Shown here piece after piece: positions 24,949 to 33,164 of a DNA stretch of 64,000 bases. Position numbers and translations under genes: made by a program. Each line of letters begins with the position of its first letter. Positions within the stretch are counted from its first letter, which is position 1. The notes under the pieces are model-generated. The model was not told the origin of the DNA, did not search any database, and saw nothing but the letters and a program-made list of their open reading frames with translations. The DNA is from Panacagrimonas sp. (GTDB lineage Bacteria > Pseudomonadota > Gammaproteobacteria > Nevskiales > Nevskiaceae): assembly GCF_020697055.1 (NCBI RefSeq), contig NZ_JAJFBP010000015.1, positions 62,001 through 126,000 on the forward strand, in the 5' to 3' direction.

Positions 24949-25722
24949 TCAGGTCGTGCGCAATGCCGACTCGACTGCGGATTGCGATGCCTCGACGGTC
25001 TCGATCATCGGGTAATGACCGGCCACGGGAATGCCGACCAGCCGGCCGCGCCGGAGGTTCCGCGCCGTCTCGGCGAGGTAGGCCTCGTTCACGAACGGAT
25101 CGGTCTGGCCGTAGAACAGCGTGACCGGTCCGGGATAGTCGGCCAGCGCCGGCATGAAGTCCGGCGAGGTCCAGTTCTTCAGGTAGGCGGTCCAGGTGGG
25201 ACGCTCCATCGCCGCGCGATTGCGATCCACCAGGCGGCGCAGATCGCCGTCGTCGATTCCCGGAGACAGGAACCCCTTGATGGCGGCGGCCGGATCGGCC
25301 CACGCGCCGTCGAATCCGGCGAACGTCGCGGCATCCAGCGGCGTACCCGCCGGTGACACCGGCGTGAGCGCCGCCACCGCGGTCACCGCATGGGGCCGCA
25401 ACGTGGCCACGCGCATCGCGGTGGCCCCGCCCATCGAATGACCCAGCACCGCGAACGAGGTCCAGCCCAGGTGCTCGTCGACCGCCGCCAGCGCGGCGCG
25501 CGCCATGCCGTCGATGCCGGCCGCCGGCTCGAGCGCGCGATTGACCCCGTAGGCGGGGAAATCGAAGTAGGCCCAGGTGAAATCGCGCGTATTGCTGCGC
25601 GCGCGCGCCGCCAGCCATACGCCGCTGTCGAGCGCCCATCCGTGCAACACCAGGACCTTGATCGGACCGGCGCCCTCGATGGCGGCAAATCGAGCCGTGG
25701 AAGTCGTCATTTTCGTGCTCAT
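24949..25722 (-). CDS. alpha/beta hydrolase, probable ester/lactone hydrolase
   Basis: A 257-residue soluble hydrolase: VLVLHGWALDSGVW gives the oxyanion loop, VLGHSMGG the nucleophile Ser (about residue 100), FYGQTDPFV the acid and IPVAGHYPMIE the catalytic His. The fold resembles BioH-type esterases. AAAGGAG lies just before the ATG at 25722. It is the first gene of the BVMO operon, with 34 bases to the next gene, so it plausibly opens the ester or lactone that the monooxygenase makes. The same-fold esterase at 25903 is divergent from it. Confidence 0.87.
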   Translation of the reverse strand: MSTKMTTSTARFAAIEGAGPIKVLVLHGWALDSGVWLAARARSNTRDFTWAYFDFPAYGVNRALEPAAGIDGMARAALAAVDEHLGWTSFAVLGHSMGGATAMRVATLRPHAVTAVAALTPVSPAGTPLDAATFAGFDGAWADPAAAIKGFLSPGIDDGDLRRLVDRNRAAMERPTWTAYLKNWTSPDFMPALADYPGPVTLFYGQTDPFVNEAYLAETARNLRRGRLVGIPVAGHYPMIETVEASQSAVESALRTT

Positions 25723-25902
25723 GGAAAGCTCCTTTCGTACGGCAAGGCCACGAGGAATGGGCCGACGCACCCCGATTCTAGTCCTGCGATTCGGACCCGA
25801 TAGGTCGGTACAAGCCCGACTTGTGGCCGCATGCTGGAATCCGCGACCGTGCGCCGTGCTCATACGCACGTCCAACGACCAAACATCCGACAGAGATCGT
25901 CC

Positions 25903-26826
25903 ATGGCTCTAGATCCCACCTGCCAGTTCATCCTCACCGCGCTGCAGAAGCAGGGCGTCAAGTCCTTCGAGCAGCTCAGCGTCGCGCAGGCGCGCGCGGT
26001 GATCGATACCTTCCCGACGCTGCAGAACGCGCCCGAAGAGGTCGCCAAGGTCGAAGATCACGCACCGGGCGGCGTGGCGCTGCGCGTGTACGTGCCGGCC
26101 AACGCCAACGGCTCGGCGATCCTCTACACGCACGGCGGCGGTTGGGTCGGCGGGCACCTCGGCGTCTGCGACGAGCCGGCCCGCGCGTTGGCCAACGAAA
26201 CCGGCGCGACCGTCATCGCGACCACCTATCACCTGGCGCCCGAAGCACGCTTCCCGCAGCAGACCAATGACGTGTTCGCCGCGCTGCAGTGGCTGCACGA
26301 CAACGCCAAGCGCCTGGGCATCGATACGAATCGCGTCGCGATCGTCGGCGACAGCGCCGGCGGCAATCTCGCGGCGGTCACCGCACTGCGCGCCCGCGAC
26401 GCGGGCATCGCGCTCGCCGCGCAGGTGCTGATCTATCCGGTCATCGATCGCCGCTGCAAGGGCGCATCCAAGACGCAGTACGCCGACGGCTACCTGGTCA
26501 CGCGCGCCGCGGTCGACTGGTTCTGGGACCACTACCTGGCCCAGCCGTCGGACATCGAACATCCGCTGGCCTCGCCGCTCAACGCCCAACTCGCCGGCGT
26601 CGCGCCCGCGCTGATCCTCACCGCCGAGTACGACCCGTCGCGCGACGAGGCCGTCGAATACGCCGAGGCGCTGCGCAAGGCCGGCGTCGATGTACGACAC
26701 GTGCGGCTGCCCGGGCTGATCCACGGCGTGTTCTGGATGTCGGCGGCGATCCCGCGCAGCAGCGAGGTGTTCGAGGCGATCGGCGATTTCCTGCGCGAGC
26801 GGATTGGGAAGGCGCGGAAGAACTGA
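25903..26826 (+). CDS. alpha/beta hydrolase, HSL (hormone-sensitive lipase)-type acyl esterase
   Basis: A 307-residue esterase of the HSL/bHSL family. HGGGWVGG is the family-defining oxyanion motif (about residues 75-82), GDSAGGNLA holds the nucleophile Ser (about 149), EYDPSRDEA the Asp and GLIHGVFW the His. These enzymes hydrolyse short acyl esters. It is transcribed away from the BVMO operon, with 180 bases between the two start codons, and may share regulation with it as a second ester-cleaving activity. Confidence 0.9.
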   Translation: MALDPTCQFILTALQKQGVKSFEQLSVAQARAVIDTFPTLQNAPEEVAKVEDHAPGGVALRVYVPANANGSAILYTHGGGWVGGHLGVCDEPARALANETGATVIATTYHLAPEARFPQQTNDVFAALQWLHDNAKRLGIDTNRVAIVGDSAGGNLAAVTALRARDAGIALAAQVLIYPVIDRRCKGASKTQYADGYLVTRAAVDWFWDHYLAQPSDIEHPLASPLNAQLAGVAPALILTAEYDPSRDEAVEYAEALRKAGVDVRHVRLPGLIHGVFWMSAAIPRSSEVFEAIGDFLRERIGKARKN

Positions 26827-26890
26827 AAGCGGAAGTTAGGCGGTAGGCGTTGGCGGTTGGCGTCCGCTCCCTAACGCCTAACGCTCCCGG
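26827..26890. repeat. CCTAACGCCTAAC-type dispersed palindromic repeat
   Basis: GTTAGGCGGTAGGCGTTGGCGG is mirrored by CTCCCTAACGCCTAACGC in the gap between the esterase and the SDR gene. Related copies lie at 14948-14971 and 61854-61921. It forms an imperfect hairpin and has no coding signal. Confidence 0.7.
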
Positions 26891-26914
26891 GCCCGTGCCT
26901 TGCGAAAGCAGGGC

Positions 26915-27802
26915 ATGAACAAAACCGACCTCCAGGATCCGCGCGAGCGCGGACCCAAGCCGCCCTTCCCGCAGCCGCCGCAAACGCCGCCGGGCAAGGA
27001 CGACCAGATGCAGCCGCCGGCCGATCACGGCGAGAAGGACTACGTCGGACGCGCGCGCCTGAAGGATCGCGTGGCACTGGTCACCGGCGGCGACAGCGGC
27101 ATCGGCCGGGCGGTGGCGCTGCTGTACGCGCAGGAAGGCGCCAAGGTCCTGATCACCTGCCTCGAGGACGATGCGCGCGACGCGCGCGTCACCGTCGAGA
27201 CCATCGAAAAACTGGGCGGCCAGGCGATCGCAATGCCGGGCGACGTGCGCGATCCGGCGTTCTGTCGCCAACTCGTGGAGCGCGCCGTGTCGGAGTTCGG
27301 TTCGCTCGACATCCTGGTCAACAACGCCGCGTTCCAGCGTCATCACGACAAGCTCGCGGACTTCACGCCCGACGAGATCGACGCCACGTTTCGCACCAAC
27401 GTCTTTGCCACGATCTATCTGACCCAGGCTGCCGAAGCACACCTGCGTCCCGGCGCCTGCGTCATCAACGTGACCTCGATCCAGGCCAAGGACCCGACGC
27501 CCCAGCTGCTGGCCTACGCGGCGACCAAGGCGGCGATCTCCAACCTCACGCGCGGTCTGGCCGGACTGCTCAAGGATCGCGGCGTGCGCGTCAACGCGGT
27601 GGCGCCCGGACCGGTATGGACGCCGCTGGTGGCCTCCACGCTGCCCAACGAAAAGGTGCGCAACTTCGGCCACCACACGATGTTCGGCCGCCCCGCCCAG
27701 CCGGTGGAGCAGGCCGCGCTGTTCGTGTTCCTGGCCACCGACGATGCGAGCTACGTCACCGGCGAGATCTTTGGCGCAACCGGCGGACAGTCGCCCGTCT
27801 AG
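26915..27802 (+). CDS. SDR oxidoreductase (YghA/GspA39-like, glucose-dehydrogenase type)
   Basis: A 295-residue short-chain dehydrogenase. An N-terminal Pro-rich extension (about 45 residues, PPFPQPPQTPPGKDDQMQPP) is typical of the YghA/general-stress-protein-39 group. VTGGDSGIGRAVA binds NAD(P), NNAAFQ follows, and the catalytic Ser (VTSIQ) and YAATK Tyr/Lys are present. Members are linked to stress or aldehyde reduction, but the substrate is not established. The ATG at 26915 is used; a longer in-frame start at 26900 is less likely. Confidence 0.9.
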   Translation: MNKTDLQDPRERGPKPPFPQPPQTPPGKDDQMQPPADHGEKDYVGRARLKDRVALVTGGDSGIGRAVALLYAQEGAKVLITCLEDDARDARVTVETIEKLGGQAIAMPGDVRDPAFCRQLVERAVSEFGSLDILVNNAAFQRHHDKLADFTPDEIDATFRTNVFATIYLTQAAEAHLRPGACVINVTSIQAKDPTPQLLAYAATKAAISNLTRGLAGLLKDRGVRVNAVAPGPVWTPLVASTLPNEKVRNFGHHTMFGRPAQPVEQAALFVFLATDDASYVTGEIFGATGGQSPV

Positions 27803-27849
27803 CCTGCGCAGCGCAGGCCGCTGCGGTGCAAATTGCGCCGCCGCGGACC

Positions 27850-28365
27850 TCAGGGCAGCACGAACTGCCGCAACTTGACCCGCTTGTGGGGTCCGACCGT
27901 GATGCGCCCCTTCATCGGCCCGACCTTGTCGGCCGTCAGCGCGATGCGGATCGAGTCCAATCGGCGCGTGCCGTCGTCGGCGTCGAATCCGAACTCGACG
28001 CCGCCGTTGGCCAGCGCGCGCTCCGACACCGGCATCGGCGTCACGTGCTCGATCGAGAAGTACTCGAGAAACTGGCGGCTGAGCCGTACGGAGCGCGCGG
28101 CGCCATCGGGCAGCGCGCCCTCGCCCAATTTCAATTCAAGGACCTGCGGCGATCGCAGCCGCGCCACGCGCTCGTAGGACACCTCCACGCCGCTCGCCGG
28201 CTGGCGGATCGAGGCGGTCGCCAGCGGTCCGCGTCCAAGCACGGTGAGCACGGCCAGGATCAGCAGCATCAGCATCAGCAGCACGCAGATGCGCTCCACC
28301 CAGGCCCACCGCCGCTCCAGCGACGCGGGCGCCCGTTCCAGCTCGATCTCCTGCGAAATGCCCAT
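27850..28365 (-). CDS. hypothetical single-pass membrane protein
   Basis: A 171-residue protein I do not recognise. A short cytoplasmic N-terminus is followed by one strong helix at about residues 22-44 (WVERICVLLMLMLLILAVLTVL). The remaining 125 residues form an extracytoplasmic-looking beta-rich domain containing SGVEVSYERVARLRSPQVLELKLGEG. It is the last gene of the reverse-strand group with the MerR regulator, DUF4396 and outer-membrane-like proteins. Confidence 0.55.
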   Translation of the reverse strand: MGISQEIELERAPASLERRWAWVERICVLLMLMLLILAVLTVLGRGPLATASIRQPASGVEVSYERVARLRSPQVLELKLGEGALPDGAARSVRLSRQFLEYFSIEHVTPMPVSERALANGGVEFGFDADDGTRRLDSIRIALTADKVGPMKGRITVGPHKRVKLRQFVLP

Positions 28366-28449
28366 GACCCAAACCCCACGAAGAATGCGTTCGCGGCTCA
28401 GCTGAACGGAACAAGCTTCGTGCCCGGGGCCACGTCCCGGTCTGGATCG

Positions 28450-29664
28450 TCACTCGATCTGCGTGCGCAGGAACACCATCCCCGAAAACGGCGAACCGCC
28501 GTACTCGTCCTCCAGCGCCGCCGGAACGCGGTAGGCGCTGGCGAGCGCGCCGATGCGAAATCCGAGCGGACCCCAGCCTCCCAGGCGATAGCTCGCGCCC
28601 AGGCTCAGCTTGCCGACGCGGAGCTTGCCGCCGTCCTCCACCAGGTGCTCGTTCTCCAGCACCTCGGCGCGACCGTACACCGTCCAGGGCGATGCGAATG
28701 CGCGCGATGACTCCAGCGCGTACGCCGGCAGCGTGTGTCCGTGCTCGCGATTGAGGCCCACGGCCAACATCGTGTTCCAGCGACCGCCGCCCTCCATGCG
28801 ACGTGCGTGGCTCACCGAGGCGGTGGTGCGATGCACGCCGACGTCGGGCTCGAGCTGCTCGGGGGAAGACAGGTAGCCGTGACTGGCCTGCAGCGACCAT
28901 TCCGGATCCGGATTCCAGCTCACGCGCCCCGAATACGAGTCGAGCCTGCGCGTCTCGATGTTCCAGCGCGATTGATCCGGCTCGCTCCCGTTGAACGCCG
29001 AGCCTTCGAACTTCCAGCTGCCCAGCACCATGCCGAGCGTGACCACGCCGAACGTGATGTGCGTGGAGTCGAGCCAGTGGTGCGACAGCGGCGCCTCGGG
29101 CAGCGACACGCCCGAACCCCGGTGCATGAACGCCGGCGGTCCCAGCGCCGGTTCGCCCGGCAGTCCGACATAGCCGAACACCGATCGCTTCTCGCCGATC
29201 TGCATGCTGTAGGTGGTGGCCAGCTCCATGAACAGATCGTGCGGATGCTGGCGATCGACCAACTCGTGCTCCCCGTCCGCAGTCTCGCCGGTCTGGAACA
29301 GCAGCGGATACCCGCGCCTTCCCATCAGCGGATCGAGCGAGACCATCGAACGCAGGCTCCACGTTCCGTTCGCGCCGAGCGGCCGCTGGCCCATCACCAT
29401 CAGCATGCTCGGCACAAACGTCTTGTCGCCGCCGCGATCGCCGCCCTGTTCGTCGTAGACGACGTCGGCATAGCCGTGCGCCATCAGCATCCAGGCGCCG
29501 ATGTGCGAATGCAGCCCCTCCATCGGCGTGGCATCGGGCTGCCAGCTGGTGCCTGACGCCTCGCGCGTCATCGCATAGGGACCCAGCGCACCTTGCATCG
29601 CAGCTTCGGTCGTCGACGCCGCACAGAGCAGCGCCAACGCGGGAAGCGCCATTGGCTTCGACAT
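28450..29664 (-). CDS. predicted outer-membrane/secreted protein, unknown family
   Basis: A 404-residue protein with a cleavable signal peptide (MALPALALLCAASTTEA). It has many alternating beta strands ending in a charged-aromatic pattern, e.g. GWGPLGFRIGALASAYRVPAAL, suggesting an outer-membrane beta-barrel. The central part is rich in His and Met (GLHSHIGAWMLMAHGYADVV; RQHPHDLFMELATTYSMQ; LSHHWLDSTHITFGVVTLGM). This would suit a metal-related role, but that is inference. It starts 10 bases after the DUF4396 stop, so the two genes are co-transcribed. Confidence 0.6.
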   Translation of the reverse strand: MSKPMALPALALLCAASTTEAAMQGALGPYAMTREASGTSWQPDATPMEGLHSHIGAWMLMAHGYADVVYDEQGGDRGGDKTFVPSMLMVMGQRPLGANGTWSLRSMVSLDPLMGRRGYPLLFQTGETADGEHELVDRQHPHDLFMELATTYSMQIGEKRSVFGYVGLPGEPALGPPAFMHRGSGVSLPEAPLSHHWLDSTHITFGVVTLGMVLGSWKFEGSAFNGSEPDQSRWNIETRRLDSYSGRVSWNPDPEWSLQASHGYLSSPEQLEPDVGVHRTTASVSHARRMEGGGRWNTMLAVGLNREHGHTLPAYALESSRAFASPWTVYGRAEVLENEHLVEDGGKLRVGKLSLGASYRLGGWGPLGFRIGALASAYRVPAALEDEYGGSPFSGMVFLRTQIE

Positions 29665-29674
29665 GGCCGCGCCC

Positions 29675-30202
29675 TCAGTGACAGGGCTTCTTGAACTGCT
29701 TGCGCAGCAGCCACAGGTTCACCGGCCACGCCGCGAGAAAGCCCGCGATCAGCGCCGCGCCGTAGCCGAGCCAGAACCGCGGCGCGAGAACCGAGCTCAC
29801 GCTCATGCCGCCGACGTGGTAGTCGGCGAGGTTCATCGCCGCTTCCATCACGGCGATCGACACGGTCTCGCCCAGCCAGATCGCACGGAACGCCGCGCCG
29901 ACACCCATGCCCCGGCGCACCAGCGGACGCAGCCCCAGCGCATAGCCGCTCAGGAAACCCAGCACCGTGGCCAGCACCATCGTCGCCGCCGCCGGCAGAC
30001 CCAGGCTCACGCCGATCAGCAGGCCGGCGAACTCGCCGATGGCGCAGCCGGACAGGCAGTGCAGCGTCGCGGCGGTGGCGAGCGACGCGGCCGATCCGCC
30101 GTGCGCGCCGGGAGCGTGCGCGTGGGCCGAATGCGCCGATGCGGCTACTTGCGCGTGCGGGGCAGGCGCGCAGCAGGACTTTTCTTGCGAAGGGGATGAC
30201 AT
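29675..30202 (-). CDS. DUF4396 family membrane protein with Cys/His-rich N-terminus
   Basis: A 175-residue protein with an N-terminal Cys/His/Ala-rich segment (EKSCCAPAPHAQ and AHSAHAHAPGAHG, about residues 7-35). About four transmembrane helices follow, including TLHCLSGCAIGEFAGLLIG, a typical DUF4396 core. The family often occurs with metal-handling genes, and the His/Cys-rich tail suggests metal binding; no activity is proven. Its ATG lies inside codon 109 of the upstream MerR-type gene, in a different frame. Confidence 0.8.
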   Translation of the reverse strand: MSSPSQEKSCCAPAPHAQVAASAHSAHAHAPGAHGGSAASLATAATLHCLSGCAIGEFAGLLIGVSLGLPAAATMVLATVLGFLSGYALGLRPLVRRGMGVGAAFRAIWLGETVSIAVMEAAMNLADYHVGGMSVSSVLAPRFWLGYGAALIAGFLAAWPVNLWLLRKQFKKPCH

Positions 30203-30527
30203 CGAGGAGCACGTCGCGCATGCGCGTGAACTCGGCGATGCGTTCGTCGAGATTGCGCAGTCGCCGCTGCGCCAGCGCCTTGACGCCTTCGCGTCCGCCC
30301 TGCCCACGGCTGAGCCGCAGCAGCTCCGCGATCTCGTCGAGCGCGAAACCGAGGGTCTTGGCGCGGCGGATGAACTGCAGGCGGCTGACGTCGTCGGGCC
30401 CGTAGCTGCGATAGCCCGAGCCGGTGCGCTGCGGCTTGGGCATCAGCCCGGCACGCTCGTAGAAGCGCACCGTGTCGATGCCCACGTCTGCCGCGGCGGC
30501 GAGTCGTCCGATGGTGAGTCGATTCAT
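30168..30527 (-). CDS. MerR family transcriptional regulator; 3' end unclear (possible frameshift)
   Basis: The recognisable MerR portion covers about 110 residues: TIGRLAAAADVGIDTVRFYER is the winged helix-turn-helix, LQFIRRAKTLGFALDEIAELL the next helix, and LAQRRLRNLDERIAEFTRMRDVL the coiled-coil dimerisation helix. The frame then does not stop: it stays open to 29568 (319 codons) in Arg-rich, non-protein-like composition, overlapping all of DUF4396 in another frame. I give only the supported part. Either the regulator is frameshifted, or it continues by fusion or frameshifting into the DUF4396 reading frame. It likely regulates the DUF4396/outer-membrane genes in response to a metal or stress. 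Confidence 0.7.
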
Positions 30528-30582
30528 GGCAGGCCCAGGCTAAAGCCTGGACTCTAGTCCAGAGTCAAGCCTGTCGCGCGAC

Positions 30583-31968
30583 TCAGATGACCTTGCCGGG
30601 ATTGAGCAGGTTCTTCGGATCGAGGCTGCGCTTGAGCATGCGCATCAGCTCGATCTCGGCGGACGAGCGCGAGATGCCCAGGTGATGGCGCTTTTCGGTG
30701 CCGATGCCGTGCTCGGCCGAGATCGAACCGCCGATGTGCCCGAGCGGGGCGTAGACGTCCTCGTCGGATTCCTCGTGCTGGCGCGCAAGATCGCCGTCGA
30801 CGCCCGGATGGACGAAGAAGTGCAGGTTGCCGTCGCCGATGTGGCCCAGCACGTCGCAGCGGGACGCCGGCCAGCGCCGCTTCAACCGCGCCTGCACGTC
30901 GGCGACGTACGCCTCCATGTCGCGGATCGTCAGGCTCACGTCGTAGAGGAACACCGGCTTGCGCTGGTAGAGCGCCTGGAAGTTCTCGCGGATCGCCCAC
31001 AGCGCGCTGCGCTCGGCCTCGGAACGCGGGATCACGACCTCCTCCACCAGGCCGTCCTCGGAGGCCTTGCCCATCGCGGCGAGGAACTGCTCGGTATCGG
31101 CCTCCGGATTGGCGCCCTCGACGTCGAGCACCACGTAGTACGCGTGGCCACGATCCACCGGTGCGCGGTGCCAGCCGGGTTCGGTGACTTCGCGAAAGTA
31201 GTCTCCCCACATCACCTCGTAGGCGCTGAGCTGGCCGCCGAGCGCCTGTTGCAGGCGCTTGAGCAGCGCCGCGGCCTTGCCGAAGTCCGCCATCGCCACC
31301 AGCGCGGTGTTGCGGCTCACCGGCGCCTCCTCGAGGCGCACGACCACGCGCGTGACGACGCCCAGGGTCCCTTCGCTGCCGATGAAGAGCTGCTTCACGT
31401 CGTAGCCCGCGTTGTTCTTGAGCATGCGGTTCATCGACGAGATCACGGTGCCGTCGGCCAGCACCGCTTCCAGCCCGAGCACGCGCTGACGCGTCATGCC
31501 GTAGCGGATCACGCTGATGCCGCCGGCGTTGGTCGCGACGTTGCCGCCGACCGTGCACGAACCGCGCGCGCCCAGGTCCACCGGGAACAGCAGGCCGTGC
31601 TCGCGCGCGGTCTCCTGCAGCGTCTGCAGCACCACGCCGGCCTGCACGGTGGCGGTGCGACCGATCGGATCGACCTCCTCGATGCGGTTCATGCGCTCGA
31701 GCGAGAGCACCACGGCGTCGGCTTCGACGACGGCGCCCTCGACGCAGCCGGTGAGTCCGCCGTGCGTGACCACGGCCTGGTTGCGCGCATGGCAGACGGC
31801 GAGCACGCGCGACACCTCCTCGGTGCTGCGCGGCCGGGCCAGCGCCGCGGCCTGCATCGGCCGCGCATCCCAGTAGCTGCTCGGACGCTGCGCGATGCGC
31901 GCCGGCTCGAGCACCGCATCGGCATCGCCGCCGAGGGCTTCACGCAGCGCGTCGACGATCGGCGTCAT
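30583..31968 (-). CDS. FAD-linked oxidase (GlcD/D-lactate or D-2-hydroxyacid dehydrogenase type)
   Basis: A 461-residue flavoprotein of the VAO/GlcD family. The FAD-binding PCMH fold shows VVTHGGLTGCVEGA, VDLGARGSCTVGGNVATNAGG and IGSEGTLGVVT. The C-terminal substrate domain has GHIGDGNLHFFVHP and SAEHGIGTEKR, the conserved His/Glu motifs. It would oxidise a 2-hydroxyacid to a 2-oxoacid. It is coupled by an ATGA overlap (31965-31968) to the downstream end of bkdB, so it may feed 2-oxoacids to, or recycle by-products of, the branched-chain complex. Confidence 0.9.
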   Translation of the reverse strand: MTPIVDALREALGGDADAVLEPARIAQRPSSYWDARPMQAAALARPRSTEEVSRVLAVCHARNQAVVTHGGLTGCVEGAVVEADAVVLSLERMNRIEEVDPIGRTATVQAGVVLQTLQETAREHGLLFPVDLGARGSCTVGGNVATNAGGISVIRYGMTRQRVLGLEAVLADGTVISSMNRMLKNNAGYDVKQLFIGSEGTLGVVTRVVVRLEEAPVSRNTALVAMADFGKAAALLKRLQQALGGQLSAYEVMWGDYFREVTEPGWHRAPVDRGHAYYVVLDVEGANPEADTEQFLAAMGKASEDGLVEEVVIPRSEAERSALWAIRENFQALYQRKPVFLYDVSLTIRDMEAYVADVQARLKRRWPASRCDVLGHIGDGNLHFFVHPGVDGDLARQHEESDEDVYAPLGHIGGSISAEHGIGTEKRHHLGISRSSAEIELMRMLKRSLDPKNLLNPGKVI

Positions 31969-33164
31969 GGAGCGGGGTCCGGAAGGAACAGCGTGGCGGG
32001 ATGTTCGAGCAGGGCGCGGATCCGCCGCACGAAGATGGCGCCATCGTAGCCGTCCACGATGCGGTGATCGAACGAGCACGACAGGTTCATCGTCGAACGC
32101 ACGACCACGGCGCCGGCGCGCACCACCGCCCGCTCGACGATGCGATTGACGCCGATGATCGCGACCTCGGGGGCGTTGATGATCGGCGTGGTGACGATCC
32201 CGCCGAGCGCACCGAGGCTGGTGATCGTGATCGTCGAACCCGACAGGTCCTCGCGCCGCGCCTTGCCGGCGCGCGCGGCGTCCGCCAGCCGGCGGATCTC
32301 CTGCGCGCGCTGCCACAGGTCGAGCCGTTGCGCGTTGCGCAGCACCGGCACCATCAGGCCCTGCGGTGTCTGCGTGGCGATGCCGACGTGCAGCGCGGAA
32401 AAGCGCTGGATCTCGCCGCGCTCCTCGTCGAAGGTCGCGTTGACCTGCGGGAATTCGGGCAACGCGCGCGCCAGCGCCTGGATCAGCAGCGGCAGCAGCG
32501 TCAGGCGCGGCCGATCCGGCTCGCGTTCATTGAGGTGTCGCCGCAGCGCTTCGACCTCGGTCACGTCGATCTCCTCGACGTAGGTGAAGTGCGGGATGTT
32601 CTGCGCCGATCGCTGCATCGCTTCGGCGATCTTGCGGCGCACGCCGATCAGCGGGATGCGTTCGACGGTGTCGTCGTCACCGGGCGGACGCGCCGCACGC
32701 TCGAGGTCCTCGCGCAGGATGCGGCCGGAAGGGCCGGTTCCCTTGACCTGTTGCAGGTCGATGCCGCGCTCGCGCGCGAGCTTGCGCACCGCCGGCGCGG
32801 CAGCGGCCCGTGCGGTTCCCTCTCCCGCGTGCGGGAGAGGGTGGCGCGAAGCGCCGGGAGAGGGGGTCGCAGGTTGCGAGACCCTCTCCCCCCGCCCCTC
32901 TCCCGCAGGCGGGAGAGGGGAGTCCGCGAGTGCGATGACCACCAGCGGCGCCCCCACCGCCACCTTGTCGCCCACCTCGCCGTGCAACGCCCGAACGACG
33001 CCCGCCACCGGTGACGGAATTTCCACCGCCGCCTTGTCGGTGAGCATGTCCACCAGCGGCTGGTCCTCCGCGACGGTGTCGCCCACCGCCACGCGCCACG
33101 CCGCGATCTCGGACTCGGCGATGCCCTCGCCCACGTCCGGCAGCTTGAATACGAATTCGCTCAT
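31965..33164 (-). CDS. bkdB: branched-chain 2-oxoacid dehydrogenase E2 (dihydrolipoyl acyltransferase)
   Basis: A 399-residue E2 subunit with the expected order: lipoyl domain (residues 1-80, lipoyl Lys44 in LTDKAAVEIP), linker, peripheral subunit-binding domain (about 123-158, AVRKLARERGIDLQQVKGTG) and catalytic core ending with the active-site motif SFDHRIVDG. It transfers branched acyl groups to CoA. The linker (about residues 82-116) is encoded by an inserted palindromic repeat, described separately. Start and stop codons overlap with bkdA2 upstream and the FAD oxidase downstream (ATGA both times). Confidence 0.93.
   Translation of the reverse strand: MSEFVFKLPDVGEGIAESEIAAWRVAVGDTVAEDQPLVDMLTDKAAVEIPSPVAGVVRALHGEVGDKVAVGAPLVVIALADSPLPPAGEGRGERVSQPATPSPGASRHPLPHAGEGTARAAAAPAVRKLARERGIDLQQVKGTGPSGRILREDLERAARPPGDDDTVERIPLIGVRRKIAEAMQRSAQNIPHFTYVEEIDVTEVEALRRHLNEREPDRPRLTLLPLLIQALARALPEFPQVNATFDEERGEIQRFSALHVGIATQTPQGLMVPVLRNAQRLDLWQRAQEIRRLADAARAGKARREDLSGSTITITSLGALGGIVTTPIINAPEVAIIGVNRIVERAVVRAGAVVVRSTMNLSCSFDHRIVDGYDGAIFVRRIRALLEHPATLFLPDPAP
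32818..32920. repeat. REP-like palindromic element inserted in frame within bkdB linker
   Basis: Two near-perfect palindromes frame this 103-base element: CCCTCTCCCGC/GCGGGAGAGGG at 32818-32841 and CCCCTCTCCCGC/GCGGGAGAGGGG at 32895-32920. Between them is another imperfect inversion (GGGAGAGGGGGTCGC...GCGAGACCCTCTCCC). The same CCCTCTCC-CGC hairpin type appears in intergenic DNA at 61345-61372. Inside bkdB it is translated without stop or frame change. Confidence 0.85.

Noticed and set aside
32821..32920. CRISPR-like repeats in the bkdB region
   Set aside because: There are two palindromes, not regularly spaced direct repeats with unique spacers, and no cas genes nearby.
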